A DNA stretch of 55,557 nt from Oscillospiraceae bacterium (lineage in GTDB: Bacteria > Bacillota > Clostridia > Oscillospirales > Oscillospiraceae): NCBI GenBank assembly GCA_020860205.1, contig JAJBUU010000059.1, forward strand, positions 1-55,557, read 5' to 3'. The notes under the pieces were generated by a model. That model was given only the letters and a program-made list of their open reading frames with translations. It was not told the origin of the DNA and ran no database searches. Positions 9,801-24,800 of the stretch are shown here, piece by piece (within the stretch, counting starts at the first letter, position 1; every line of letters begins with the position of its first letter). The translations under genes and the position numbers were made by a program.

Positions 9801-12800
9801 GCAGGGGCTGAAAAAAGCGCAGAACGTCCTGTTGGAGCCGCGCGCCGCGTTCCGGCTGACGCTGCCCGCACCGCTGCTGGGACGCGCCGCCGGGGACATC
9901 CGCGCCATGCACGGTACTTTTGAAACAGACAGCGCGGGCGCGTACGCGGTGCTGGAGGGCAGCGCACCGCTCTCGTGTATCCGGGACTACGGACAGACCG
10001 TGGCGGCTTACAGCGGCGGACGCGGCCAGTTTTCATGGCGCATGGCGGGATATATGCCATGCCACAACACAGCGGAGGCCGCCACCGAATGCGGCTATGA
10101 CGCGGATGCGGACGCCCACTACCCGGCGGACTCTGTTTTCTGCGCCCATGGCGGCGCGTTGACCGTTTCATGGGACGCCGCCGACGGTTATATGGACCTG
10201 CTCCCGGCGGCGGAAGCATCTCCACCGGCGTCCATGCAGCCGCGCCGTGCGCCGCTGAATATCGACGAGTGCGAGCTGGAAGCCATCATGGAGCGGGAAT
10301 TTGGTCCCATCCGGCGGCCAATGTACGTCAGCCACCCGCCGCGCGCGGCACAGACCTCCGACGGGTTCATGCTGCGCACCCGGAAGGAATGCGTCGTTGT
10401 GGACGGCTACAATGTCATTTTTGCGTGGGACACGCTGAAGGCGCTGGCAGCGGACGATTTGGATGCGGCGCGGCAGACGCTGACCGAGCAGCTTGTCAGC
10501 TACCACGGTTTCACAGGCAGCGATGTGGTCCTGGTGTTCGACGGTTACGCCGTGCGCGGCAACCCCGGAGAGAAGGACGTTTACCACGGGGTGCGCGTTG
10601 TGTTCACAAAAGAGAACGAGAGCGCCGACCTCTACATTGAGCGTCTGCTGCACGAAATCGGCAAAAACGCCGCGGTGCGGGTCGTCACATCGGACAACCT
10701 CATCCGGCTTTCCGCGCTGGGCAGCGGCATTCGGCGCACCAGTGCGCGTGAGTTTGGCACGGAGATGGACTGGGTGATGGGGCAAATCAGCGCCGTGCTG
10801 GAGCGCAGCGCGGCGGGCAGTCACCTGACGCGCCTGCCGGACAGCAGACTTTAGGCGCCGTCCTATACGCAAAACGAAGCTCCCCGATTCTCAAAAACAG
10901 AGAATCGGGGAGCTTCGGCAATCGGGGGTTCCTTAGTCCCAGAGCGCCGCAGGGTAGACGCCGGAGGCTTTCATCTCCGCAATCGCGGTGCGCACAGACT
11001 GCAGATCCTCCTGATAGGTAACGCCGTGCCAGACCTCGTTGCAGGGCAGCACGCGCACACTGTCGCTGCCCTCCCGGATCAGGTCGGACACCACGGTCGG
11101 GAGAAAATATTCGCATTTCAGTCCGTCCACTGGCAGATGTTCGGCCAAAAATGCAGGGAACCGCGCGTACAGGACATCCAGCATCCGCGCGGAAAAGCCC
11201 CAAAAGTTCATGCTGACCGTTTCCGCTCCGGTCAGCGGCGTTTCCGTGCCGTCCGCGGCAATGCTGACGGCAGCGGCGCCGCGCTTTTCAATGCGCGTAT
11301 GTTCCGTCACGCCGGTCAGGAAGCCGCCGTTTGCGGTGCATATGCCGCGGGAGACGCTGCCATGTTCCGTCACGGTATTGCACAGGCGGTAGCCGACCAT
11401 CGCGTGTTCGCTGTCCGGGCGCGGTGCGGAGAGGAACGCATAGATGGCGCGGAACGCCCCCGGGCCATAAAAATCATCTGCATTGATCACAGCCAGCGGG
11501 CCGTCCACCACGCCGCGGCAGCAGGCCACCGCGTGACCGGTTCCCCACGGCTTCGTGCGGCCTGCGGGCAGCGCCACGCCCGGCGGCAGACGATCCAGCT
11601 CCTGATATACATAGTCCACATGGAACCGCCGCTCCATGCGCGCGCCCACGGCGGCGCGGAAGTCCTCCGCAATGGCGTGCTTGATGATGAACACAACGCG
11701 CGTAAACCCCGCACGATGCGCGTCGTAAAGGGAAAAATCGAGAATCGGGTGGCCGGCGTCGTCCACCGGCGTGATTTGCTTCAGCCCGCCAAAGCGGCTG
11801 CCCATGCCCGCAGCCATGACCACAAGAGTCGGTTCCTGCATTGTATGCCTCCGTTCAAAATCCTTTTTTCATTCTGTATGGGAGCGCGCACAGATGCGCG
11901 CTTTATTTTGTCATATTCTCCGGCGCTTTTCAAGAGGGCTTTCCCACGCAGAGACGGCCATAAAGCGCGGCTGTGTCCGCCATCTGCGCCGCCAGATGTT
12001 CCGTGAGCTGACCGGGCAGGAGCCGCCAGCGCCAGTTGCCGGTCGGGACGCCGGGGATGTTGACGCGCCCTTCCGCGCCGAGCTGAAGCCAGTCCTGCAC
12101 CGGCGCGATGAACAGTGCGGAAATGCTGCCCATTCCGGCGCGCAGCACGGCTTCCGGCAGCGCTTCCGGACGTTCCACGCCCAGATACCGCATGGCAAAC
12201 GCACGTTCCGCCGTGCCCGCCTCCGCCGCCCACGCACACAGTGTGGTATTGTCGTGCGTACCGGTGTAGCAGACGGAGTTTTGCGTGTGGTTGTGGGGCA
12301 GATAAGCGCTGCCGCCAGACGGGTCAAAGGCAAATTGCAGCACCGTCATGCCCGGCCAGCCGGAGCGCGCACGCAGTCGGCGCACATCGTCTGTCAGCAG
12401 TCCCAAATCCTCTGCAATGAACCGCATTTGCGGAAAATGGATGCGCAGCGTATCGATCAGCGCCATGCCGGGACCGGTGCGCCAGCAGCCGCTTTGTGCG
12501 GTTTCCGCGCCTGCTGGGACCGCCCAATAGCGTGCCAGCCCGCGAAAATGGTCGATGCGCAGCGCGTCAAAGCACCGCGCCGCCGTTTGCACCCGGCGCA
12601 GCCACCAGCCAAAGCCGTCCCGTGCCATCGCCGCCCAGTCATAAAGCGGGTTGCCCCAAAGCTGCCCTTCGGCGCTGAAATAGTCCGGCGGTACGCCGGC
12701 CACCGCGGCGGGTCGCCGCTGCCCGTCCAGTTGGAAAAACTGCGGCTCGCTCCACACGTCTGCGGAATCCGGCGCGGCGTAAATCGGCAGGTCGCCCAGA

Positions 12801-15800
12801 ATCTGCACATTGCGCGCCGCCGCATAAGCGCGCAGCGCGTCCCACTGGCGGAAGAAAAGCCATTGCAGCGCGATGTGCAGACGCACATCCGGCGCGAGCT
12901 CCGCGTCCAGCGCACGCAGCGCCGCCGCGTCATGCAGCCGCACGGCCTCCGGCCATGCCGTGCCGCAAAATCGCCGCCGCAGCGCCATAAAACGCACATA
13001 GTCCGGCAGCCATGTCTGCACTGCCGCAAACGCTTCCAGCGCCGCTCCGTTCCGCTGCCACAGACGCTCCGCCGCCGGGCGCAGCAAATCAAGCCGGTCA
13101 CGGCAGAGCGCACCGTAGTCCACCAGCGCACCGCCGGGAAAGGCTGTTTCCGCGTCGCGCAGCTCCGCCGCGGTCAGCAGATCGTCCGCCGCCAGCAGGT
13201 CCGGGTCGATGAACCACGGATTCCCGGCAAAGGTGGAAAAGGTCTGATAGGGGGAATCTCCGCTGCCGGTCGGCCCCACGGGAAGCACCTGCCACCAGCG
13301 CGCCCCCGCTGCGGAGAGAAAATCTATAAAGTCAAACGCCGCCTTGCCCAGCGTACCGATGCCGTAAGGCGACGGAAGGGAAAACACCGGTGTTAAAACC
13401 CCATATGCACGTTCCATGCACGTCCTCCACTGTTTTTTTTACCGCAGCAGCGCTTCGCCCGGCTGCGCGGACACGGCTCCGGCGGATCGCTCCGTCACCG
13501 CCGCGCAGAACGCCGCCGCGCGATCCTCACGCAGCAGCAGCTCCAGCGCAATGACCGCACCAAATTCGCTGTGGGCGATTTCACCTTCGTGCGCTGCGAG
13601 CAGACGCTGCAATCGCTCGAAAAACGGATAGGGGCATTGCAGCGCGATGCGCCTCCACGGAGCAAGCGTGCGCAGTCCCGCCGCATCCAGCGCAGCTTTG
13701 GCGGCTGCGGAATAGGCGCGTGTCAGTCCGCCGGTCCCCAGCAGCACGCCGCCAAAGTAGCGCGTGACAACGCAGCAGACGTCCGTGACGCCCGCGCCCT
13801 GCAGCACGGTCAAAATGGGCTGTCCCGCCGTTCCCTGCGGTTCGCCGTCGTCGCTGTAACGCTGCGTACCGCTGCGCAGCAGATAGGCGTATACGTTGTG
13901 GCGCGCGTCATAATGGCGCTTTTTCACGGACTCGATATGCGCCCGCGCCGCCGCCTCCGTTTCCACCGGCTGGAGACAGCCCAGAAAGCGCGAGCGCTTT
14001 TCCACGATCTCCGATTCTCCGCAGGCAGCCGGGATTTGATAGCTCGTCATAACGCACGCTCCTCAACCGCGTAAGGCCGCAGCGCCGCCCAAAGGTCGGG
14101 TTTTACCACGGCCTCCGTGCGCACGCCGGATTCCGTGTAGTCCAACGAGAGGACCGCCGCCTCGTCGTGCAGCCGCTGCACCAGCGCGCCCTGCGCAAAC
14201 GGCAGGAGGAACACGGCGCGGCGTTTCCCGCGTCCAAGCGCGGCGGAAACGCCGCGCAGCAGCGCGTCCAGCCCTTCGCCCGTGCGGGCGGAAACGCAGA
14301 CCGCGTCCGTCTCCCGCGGCAGGGGGACGGCGGCCACATCGCACTTGTTGTATACCCGGATGCAGGGCGTGCCCTCCGCGCCAAGCTGCGTCACCAGCGC
14401 GTCAACCACCTGCGCCTGCGTTTCCCATTCCGGGCTGCTCAGGTCGATGACGTGCAGCAGCACGTCGGCAAAGGCCAGCTCCTCCAGCGTGGCCTTGAAC
14501 GCTTCGATCAGGTGTGTCGGCAGACGGCGGATGAAGCCGACGGTGTCGCTGAGGAGCACCTCCTGCACCTCGTCCACCATCAGGCGGCGGGTGGTGGTGT
14601 CCAGCGTGTCAAACAGGCGGTCATTTGCGGGGATGTCGCTGCCGGTCAGGCGGTTCAGGAGCGTGCTTTTGCCCGCGTTCGTATAGCCGACCAGCGCCAC
14701 GACGGGGACCTCGTTTTTTTCGCGCCGCCGCCGCTGCACTGCGCGGGTGCGGCGTACCTCGCTCAGCTCCTGCTCCAGCTTTTGAATTTTGCGCCGGATG
14801 TGGCGGCGGTCGCTCTCCAACTGCGTTTCTCCGGGGCCGCGGGTGCCGATCGCGCCCTCCTGCCGCTCCAGATGTGTCCACATTCCGAGCAGGCGGGGCA
14901 GCAGATAGCGGTACTGTGCCAGTTCGACCTGTAGCCGCCCTTCCCGCGTCCGGGCGCGCTGGGCAAAAATATCCAGAATCAGGCCGGAGCGGTCAAGCAC
15001 CTTGACGCCCAGTTCCTCGCTGAGGACGCGCATTTGACTGGGCGACAGCTCGTTATCAAAGACGGCGAGATCGCCGCCGTTTTTGTCCAGCAGCTCCTTC
15101 AGCTCCTGCACCTTGCCCGCGCCGATGAAGCTGCGGGGGTCGGGTGCGGCGCGGCGCTGCAAAACCGTTGCGACAACTGCGCCGCCTGCGGTTTCCACCA
15201 GTGCGGCCAGCTCGTCCATGCTCACATCGCCGGAGTTTTCCTCCGGCGCAAAGCAGTCCGCGGCAAGGCCGCAGAGCACGGCGCGCTCCTGTTTTGGTTC
15301 CATGTCGTTCATGGCGCATCTCCTTCCGCCGCCGAATTTTCCGCAAGCTGGCAGTAAGGGCGGCAACAGCAAAGGCTGCATTTTGGACTGCGTGCGGTGC
15401 AGACGGCGCGGCCATGCAGCACAACGCGGTGGCAGAAGTCGTTGCTCCGCTCCGGCGGCAAAATCGCGCGCAGCGCGCGCTCGATCGCCTCCGGCTCCTT
15501 CAGACCGTCCACCAGACCAAGCCGGTTGCTGATGCGGATGCAGTGGGTATCCACCACCACCGCGCCGGGCATCTGGTACAGGTCGCCCAGCAGAAGATTT
15601 GCCGTCTTGCGCCCCACGCCGGGGAGCGAGAGCAGTTCCTCCATCGTGCCGGGAACCTTGCCGTCAAAGCGCTCCAAAAGCTGCTGCGCGCACTGCACGA
15701 TGTCCTTTGCCTTTGTGCGGAAGAAGCCGCAGGAGTGGATACAGTCCTCCACCTCCGCCGTGTCCGCCGACGCAAAGGACTCCAGCGTTGGAAAGCGCGC

Positions 15801-18800
15801 AAACAGCGCCGGCGTGACAAGGTTCACGCGCGCGTCCGTACACTGTGCGCTCAGACGCACGGCGATCAGCAGCTCGTAGTCCTTTTGATATTGTAGCGCG
15901 CACTGCGGCGGATATTCCTGTTCCAGCGCCGCGAGGATGCCGCTTATCTGTTCTGCGGTACGCATTTTTCACGCCTTCTTTCTATGTGGGGGATAGCGGT
16001 TCAAAAATCTTCGTTTATATGCACGATTTTGCACTGAAAATCGCCGTTTTCAATCGTAACAAGGCCAAAAGTGGGGGGATGAGAGATTTCCAATGCTGCC
16101 GGGGTTCATAAGTGTGACGCCGGCCATGTCCCGCAGGAGCGGACGGTGGGTGTGACCGAACAGACCGAGCCGTGCGCCGGAGCAGCAAACGCTGTTGAAA
16201 AAGCCGTCCAGACCCAGCTTTACGCCGTGGTTGTGACCGTGGGCGGCAAAAATGCGCACCCCGTCCAGCTCTATAAGCGCTCGGTCAGGACAGGCTGTGT
16301 CAAAATCGCAGTTTCCGCGCAGAATGGTCATCGGGGTCGCGGGGAAACTGTGCGCGATCTGCGCTGCGTCGCGCACCCCGTCGCCCAGAAAGAAGATGTG
16401 ATTTGGACGGCAGCGCCCCACCGCGCGGCGCATCGCCTGATCGTCGCCGTGGGAATCAGAGAACACAGCAAGCAGCATATTTTGTCAACCTTTCGTGCCG
16501 GTGTGAATAGGATGTAGAAACGGGAATGCAGGAGGAGGGAAATGCAGATGGATTTTTCGGAAATGCGCCGTCAGGCGGTGCAGCAGGAGCGCCTGCAGGC
16601 GGCAGCACAGAGCGCCGCAGCGAAGCGGGTGCTGCAAGAGCTGGATGCGGATGCAGTGGAGCGCGCCGCCGCATCGGGCGACGCCGCGGCGCTGAAAGCG
16701 CTGCTCCATCAGGTGCTTGCCAGTCCGGAGGGGCGCTCGCTGGCGGAGCAGGTAAAGAAAGCGGTCAAACCAGATGGATGAGCTGGAAGCGCGCCTTGAC
16801 AGCCTCCTCTCCGACCCGTCGGAGATGGAAAAGCTGAAAAATCTTGCCAGCAGCCTGTTCGGTCAGGACGGCGCGGCAGACGCAGCACCCGTTGCCGCAG
16901 CTGCACCGTCCGGCGAAGCAGACACGACGCCGGATACGGGGATGCTGCGGCGCTTGCAGTCGATGATGGGCGCGGCGGAACAGGATCAGGGCAAAGCGGC
17001 GCTGGTGCGCGCGCTTTCGCCCTATCTGCGGCCGGAGCGCGCCGCAAAGCTGCAAAAGGCGCTGAAAATGGCGCAGGCCGCCCGCGTGGCGCGTCTGGCA
17101 CTGGGGGAGGAGCGGAATGGCGGCATATAACCGCTACCATGGGAACAGCGGCAGGGTGGAGCGGATACGGGAGCCGGAACCGTCCGCCGCTGCGCCGCCG
17201 GTCATATCGGTTCCGACAGGGGCAGCGTCAGACACATCGGTTCCGGCGGGGAGACCGGCGGAACAACAACACGAGCCACCCAACCCGCCGCCTGCGCCGG
17301 GCGGCGAGCTTGGGCGGCTGCTCCAGCGGCTGCTTCCCATGCGTTTGGAAACGGAGGACTTGCTGCTCATCACGCTGCTCTACCTGCTCTATCGGGAGAG
17401 CGGGGACCGGGATTTCCTGATTATGATCGGCGGGATACTGTTTTTATAATGTTTTTATAATATATTTTTGCGTGGATATGCGGCGTACATAGGCGTCAGG
17501 GCATGGCGAACAGCGCTTCGTCCGGCGTGGAGATCACCGGGGCGGAGGATGTCATGGAGTAGACCAGCACGTCCGCGTCATAAATTTCCGCGCCCATCAG
17601 CAGGCCGCTCTCCAGCGAGATATAGCACATGGTTTTGTAGCCCAGCGCACCGGAGCGGTAGCGGACATAGACGCAGCCCTCTCCGTTATAGTCCTCATAC
17701 CCTGCGGCGGTGATGTCGTCTGTGTCCAGTGCCAGCACATCCTCGTAGGTGGGAATGGTCTGATAGACATCCGCGTCGCCATCGCGCGCCGGGCCCTGGT
17801 ATACGCCGTCCGCATCGGAATACCAGATCCATTTTTCCGCACCGCGCAGCAGGACGTTTTTGACCGTGTCCCGGCCTTCCTCCTGAATTTCCGCGCGAAC
17901 AGTTTCCCCGCGCGCCCAGACGCGGATCTCTGTGGTAACGGAGCCGCTTGCCCAAAAGCTGCGCACGGTCAGCGTGCGGGAATAGCTGTCGGCGCGCGAG
18001 AGCAGCGCCACAACCGTCTGTACCGTTTCCGGGCTGACCTCGACCAATGCGGCGGAACCACCGGCGGCGGAATCACCGTCCGGGGCGTCCGACGCGGAGG
18101 CATCGGATAAACGAACCTCCGGCGTGTCCGGCGTGTTGCCGGGAAAGAGCAGCACGATCAGAACGACCAGCGCTGCGGCGGCAAGAACGACCAGAGCGGG
18201 AAAAAACACGCCCTGTTTTTTCATGCAGAAAATTCCTCCGGCGGCGCAGCGCGCAGACCAAAGCCAAACGCGAGCGCATCCGCAATGCGTTCGCAGGCGT
18301 GTCCGTCGCCGTAAGGGTTCACGGCGTGCGCCATTGCATCGTAGCGGGCGCGGTCACAAAGCAGTTCCTCCGCCATATGCAGTATCACATCCCGTTCCGT
18401 TCCGGCCAGCGCGACGGTACCGGCAGAGACCGCCTCCGGGCGTTCCGTTTCCCGGCGCAGGACAAGCACCGGCTTTCCCAGCGCGGGCGCTTCCTCCTGA
18501 ATGCCGCCGGAGTCCGTCATGACGAAAAGGCTGCGGTTCATCAGCTTGTGCATATCCATCGCGTCCAGCGGGGCGGTCAGCAGGATATTTTCCGCGCCGC
18601 CCAGATTCCGCTGCGCGGCCTCCTGCACCACCGGGCTGAGATGGACGGGATAGACGACAGTGATCTCCGGGTGCGCGTGTGCAAGCGCGGCAACGGCGGA
18701 AAAAATATGCTCCATTGGCTGCCCGTAATTTTCCCGGCGGTGGCAGGTCATCGCGATCACCGGGCGTGAGAAGTCCACGCGGTTGAGCGCGTCGCAGGCG

Positions 18801-21800
18801 AACGGACGGTCATTGACGGTGTATTTCATCGCGTCGATGACGGTGTTGCCGGTCACAAAAATGCGCCCCTGTACGGCCTCGCGCTGCAAATTGGCGCGGT
18901 TTTGCGCCGTGGGCGCAAAGTGGTATTCCGCAAGGCGGCCCACCATGCAGCGGTTCAGCTCCTCCGGAAACGGGGAGTAGCGGTCATAAGTGCGCAGTCC
19001 GGCTTCCACATGGCCGACCGGGATCTTTTGATAGAATGCGCAGAGCGCGCTGGCAAAGGTCGTCGTTGTGTCGCCGTGTACCAGCACAACGTCCGGCTTT
19101 GCCTGCTCCAGCGTATCCCCCAGACGGGTCAGGATTTTGGATGTGACGCCGGAGAGCGTCTGGCGCTCCTCCATGATGTCCAAATCCCAGTCCGACGTTA
19201 CGCCAAAGACGGAGAGCACCTCATCTAACATCTCCCGGTGCTGCCCGGTGACGCAGACCATGCTCTCAAACACCGGTCGCGCGGCCAGCTCCAGTGCAAG
19301 CGGACACATTTTGATTGCCTCCGGACGGGTGCCAAAGACGGAGAGGACGCGGATGCGCGTTCCGTTCATTTTGTTTCCTCCTGCTGCGGGGGTTCCCCCT
19401 GTGCCGCCGACTGCGCGGCGGCGGGATTTTCCGGATGCTCGATCGTGCGGTAGATGAACAGTCCCACCGCGACGGCGATGAGCAGGTCCAGCAGGATCAG
19501 CAGCAGCCGGAGCTTTCCGTTGGTGCAGATCACCACGGCGGTCAGTCCCAGCATGGCGCTGAGAGAATAGAGCACGGCGACAGCCTGCTTCTGGCTCAGA
19601 CCGTGGTCGATCAGACGGTGGTGCAGATGACCGCGATCCGGCGTCATGGGGTTCTGTCCGTGCAGCAGCCGCCGGATGACGGCATAAAGCGTATCAAACA
19701 GCGGCAGCGCCAGCGCGAGGATCGGCACAAGGAAGGTCACGACGGCGTAAACCTTGAACATTCCCATAATGGACACAGTTGCCAGCACATAACCCAGCAG
19801 CAGCGCGCCGGTATCGCCCATAAAAATTTTTGCGGGGTTCAGATTATAGGGGATAAAGCCCAGACAGCCGCCCGCCAGCGCCGCAAGCAACAGCGCCACG
19901 CCCGGTTCGGAAACCAGCAGCGCCACCACCAGCATCGTCACGGAGCTGATTGCGGAAACGCCGCAGGCCAGCCCGTCCAGTCCGTCAATCAGGTTCACGG
20001 CGTTTGTCACGCCGACGATCCAGATGAGCGTCACCGGAATGCCAAGATAGCCGATAAACAGCGTTTCGTTGGCGGAAAACACGTTCGGATTTGACAGCAC
20101 CTGTATCACCACGCCGTGCGCGATGGCGACGACCGCCGCCAGCATCTGCGCGATGAGCTTGACATAGTATTTCAGACAAACGATATCGTCCACAACGCCG
20201 GTGGCCACGATGATGACCGCGCCGATCAGGATGCCCTGCACCTCCCGGCTGATGTCCACAAACAGCAGCGTGGAGATGAGGAAGCCAAAGAAAATCGCAA
20301 GACCGCCCATGCGCGGGGTCGGCTGTTTATGAATATGGCGCACCTGGTCGGGGACATCCATCGCGCCGACCTTTTGTGCGAAGGTCTTTACGATCGGTGT
20401 TGTGCCAAAGGAGATAATAACGGCGACTGCAATCGCCAGAAGCACCTTCAGCCAAAGCTGCATTTCAGGAAACATAAGTGTGACTGCTCCTACCTAATCT
20501 GTATCTGTTCCGTTCAGCGTTCGACAAAGCCGACTTTCTTGTAGACCTTGCGCAGCGTCCGCCGGGCGATGGCGGCGGCGCGCGCTGCGCCGTCACGGTA
20601 AATATTTTCCAAATATGCCTTATCCTGCATCAGCTTTTGGCTCTCTGTCCGAATGGGGTCGGTCAGGGCGATCACCGCGTCCGCCACAGCGGATTTGAAC
20701 GCGCCGTAGCCCTGCCCGGCGAACTCCACTTCGGCCTGCTCCAGCGTGCTGCCGGTCGCGGCGCAGAAGATGGTAAGCAGGTTGCTCACGCCGGGCTTTG
20801 CCTCGCGGTCAAAGCGAACGCTGCTGTCGCAGTCCGTCACCGCGCGCTTGAATTTGCGGCGCACGGCATCCGGCGCGTCCATCAAAAAGACACAGCCGTC
20901 CGGGTCGGATTTGCTCATTTTGTTCGCGGGGTCGGCCAGAGACATGACCCGCGCGCCGATTTTGGGAATGAACGGTTCCGGCAGTGTGAACACATCGCCA
21001 TAAATGCCGTTGAAGCGCTGCGCAACATCGCGGCAAAGCTCAACGTGCTGTTTCTGGTCTGCGCCGACGGGCACCGCGTCCGCCTGATAGAGCAGGATGT
21101 CCGCCGCCATCAGCACCGGATAGGTGAACAGTCCGGCGGTGATGTTGTCCGCGTGCTGCTGGGACTTCTGTTTGAACTGGGTCATGCGGCTCAGCTCGCC
21201 AAATTGGGTATAGCAGCCCAGCACCCAGCTCAGCTCCGCGTGCTGGGGAACATGGCTCTGGATAAAGAGAATGCTCTTTTCCGGGTCCAGTCCGCAGGCG
21301 ATGTATTGCGCAAGCTGCGCCAAAGCGCGGCGGCGCAGCTCCGCCGGATCCTGTCGCACGGTGATGGCGTGCATATCGACGATGCAGTAAACGCAGTCAT
21401 ATTCGTCCTGCATGGCGACCCAGTTGCTGATCGCCCCCATATAGGAGCCGAGCGTCAGGTCGCCGGAGGGCTGTATGCCGCTGAAAATGCGTTTTTTTCG
21501 GGTTTCGTTTTCCATGTGTCTGTCCGCTTCTTTCTATACTTGACTTGAAAAAATTTTCTATGAATCGGCGCGCCGCCGGGTCTGCGTCTCCGTATTCCGC
21601 CAGCGGGGAAATATCGGGCTGGAAAACCGGCGCACCGCCGAAGTTGAATACAGGATTCTGATTAGTATAGCACACTCCGCCGCATTTTACAAACGGAATT
21701 ATTTCTGCCCGGCATCCCGTGTCAGCACCTTGACCCAGCGGTAGCGGTTGCAGACGAAAAAGTTGGGGATACACTTGAGCAGCTGGTCGGCCTTCAGGAA

Positions 21801-24800
21801 GCAGTAGACCACCAGCGGGGAGGCGTCGAAGACAAAGGCGCTGATGGCGGACGCCGGAATGGTGAACAGCCACATAAACAGATTGTCTGTGTAAGCCTGA
21901 TATTTGGGGTCGCCGCCGCCGGCGATGATGCCGCCCTGCACCGGATATTCATAACAGGTGCCGATGATGCTGACGCTGAGGATCGCCAGAAAGCCGGAGG
22001 AAAGCGCCTTTGCCTCCGCAGATATGGTATAGAAGGAAACGGCGAGGTCGCGGGCGAGGAACAGGCCGCCGCCGGTCAGCAGCCCGATACAGAGGAAAAT
22101 CGCCTGCAGGGTGCGCGTATAAGGGCGCAGAATGTCAAAGTTGCGCTGCCCGACGACCATGCCGATCGTGACGGAAGCTGCCGAAACGCTGGCATTGCTT
22201 ACGGCTTTGAATATCTGCGAAATGACCGAAGCCACGGAATTTGCGGCGATGACCGTGGCGCTCATATGGCCGAGCACCGCAGACTCCGCGCTCTGCGCTA
22301 CGCCCCAGAGGAATCCGGAGATCATCATGGGCAGCGCCGCGCGCAGAAAGTCGCTCAAATAAGAGAAGTCAAAGCCAAAGAGGTCCCGCAGACGCATATG
22401 CAGCTTTTTATCAAAGAAAAGAATATAGACAAGAATGATGGCCAGCTCCACGCAGCGGCTTGTCAGGGTGGCGACGGCCGCACCCTGAATGCCAAGCTCC
22501 GGGAACCCGAAATTGCCGTAAATCAGGCAGTAGTTCAGGCAGATGTTGATGACGAGTGTGGAAAGGCTCATCACCGTGCCGATGAACGCCGTTTCCACGC
22601 TTTGCAGAGAGTACATCAGCGTAAAGGAAACGGAAAATATCAGATATGTCCAGCACATAATGCGCAGATACTGCACACCTTCGGCGCGCACGGCGGCATC
22701 GTTTGTATAAAGCGAGAGGACGGCGTTGGGGAAGCAGAGTGTGAGCAGGCAGAACACCAGTCCCGCGCCCAGCGCGAACTTTACGCCGACGCTGATGATG
22801 CGCCGGATCGGTTCCGTTTCCCGCTTGCCCCAGTATTGGCTGCCCAGCACGGCCACGCCGCGCCCGATCCCGGCCACCAGCATTTGCAGGACAAACTGGA
22901 TCTGGTTCACCAGCGTTGCGCCGGAGAGCGCCAGCTCCGTATAGCGCCCCAGCATGATGTTGTCCGCCAGATTCACTGCCAGCGTCGCAAGCTGCTGGAG
23001 CGTAATCACCGCGAGCAGCGGAAGGAAGGTTTTATAAAAGGCCCTGTCCCGCGTGAAAAAATGTGTTCCGCGCGGAAGGTCGCGTCGGTTCATGGCGGTA
23101 CCTCTGCTTTCTGTGTTCTTGTTCTGTTGCATATTTTCAGGGCTTCGCCGCGCCAGCCGGACAGCGGGGCTGGCGGGAAATGCGGTTGGTGATATTTTAA
23201 TTGTATCGTACCCGTTCAGCGCTTTCCCAGATACACCATCAGCGCGGCGATGTCGGCGGGACTGACGCCGGAAACCCGGCTGGCCTGCCCGAAGTTTTCC
23301 GGACGGATACGGTTCAGCTTTTCCCGCGCCTCGATACGCAGACCCGGTACCGTTTCATAGTCCAGCTCCGGCGGCAGCGCGTGTCCCTCCAGTCTGGAAA
23401 ATTCCTCCACCTGCCGTAGCTGGCGGCGGATGTAACCGGCGTATTTGATGCGGATTTCCGCCTGCGCCTGCACCGCCTTTGGCAGCGGCGGGCGTTCCGG
23501 GTCAAACGGGGCGAGCTGCGCATAGCCGACCTGCGGGCGGCGGAGCAGCTCGGAGAACGTTGCGCCGTTTGCCACCGGCGCGGTTCCCTGCGCGGTGAGA
23601 AAGTCGTCCAGCGCCGCGCTCGGCGCAAGCCCCGTGTGTTCCAGCCTGTGGATTTCCCGTTCCACCGCAGCGTATTTTTCCTCCACCGCGCGCAGCCGCG
23701 CGGCGCTGACCAGTCCGACGCGATGACCGATGGCGGTCAGGCGCTCGTCCGCGTTGTCCTGCCGCAGCAGCAGCCGGTATTCCGTCCGGGAGGTCATCAT
23801 GCGGTATGGTTCGTTCGTCCCCTTTGTCACAAGGTCATCGACCAGCGTGCCGATGTAGCCGTCGCTGCGGCGGAGAATGAGCGGCGGCTCCCCTTTCAGC
23901 TTCAGCGCGGCGTTTATGCCCGCCAAAAGCCCCTGCGCGGCGGCCTCCTCATAGCCGGAGGAACCGTTGAACTGTCCCGCACCGTAAAGTCCGGCCACAC
24001 ACTTGCATTCCAGCGTCGGGGCAAGCTGCGTCGGGTCCACGCAGTCGTACTCAATGGCGTAAGCTGTGCGCATCATCTCCGCATTTTCCAATCCCGGCAG
24101 CGTGTGCAGCATTTGAAGCTGCACCTCCTCCGGCATGGAGGAGGAGAACCCCTGGATATAAAGCTCCTCCGTTTCCAGACCCATCGGTTCCAGAAAGAGC
24201 TGGTGGCGCGCTTTGTCCGGGAAGGTCTGCACCTTTGTTTCAATGCTGGGGCAATAGCGCGGACCAACGCCCTCGATCACGCCGGAGTAGATCGGACTGC
24301 GATCCAGATTTTCCCGGATGATGCGATGGGTTTCGGCGTTTGTATAGGTCAGATAGCAGCTTCGCAGGTTTTTCCGTGTCGCCGGGTCGGTTTGGAAGGA
24401 GAACGGCTCGATCTCTGCGTCGCCGGGCTGCTCCTCCAGCCGGGAAAAGTCCACGCTGCGCCGATTCACGCGCGGCGGCGTGCCGGTTTTGAAGCGGCGC
24501 AGCTCCAGCCCCAGCGCGCGCAGACTGCCGCTCAGCGCAGTCGCGGCGGCCAGCCCGTCCGGACCGCTTTCCCGTGTCACCTCGCCGGTGATGGTGCGCC
24601 CTGCAAGGTAAGTTCCGGTGGCTACGACCACGGCGCGGCAGGCATAGCGCGCGCCTGTCGCCGTTATCACTGCGATGCATCGCCCCTGCTCCGCTTCAAT
24701 GGAAACGACCTCCGCCTGTTTCAGATGCAGGCGCTCCTGCCGTTCCAGCGTGTGCTTCATGATCTCCTGATAGCGTCGCCGGTCACACTGGGCGCGCAGC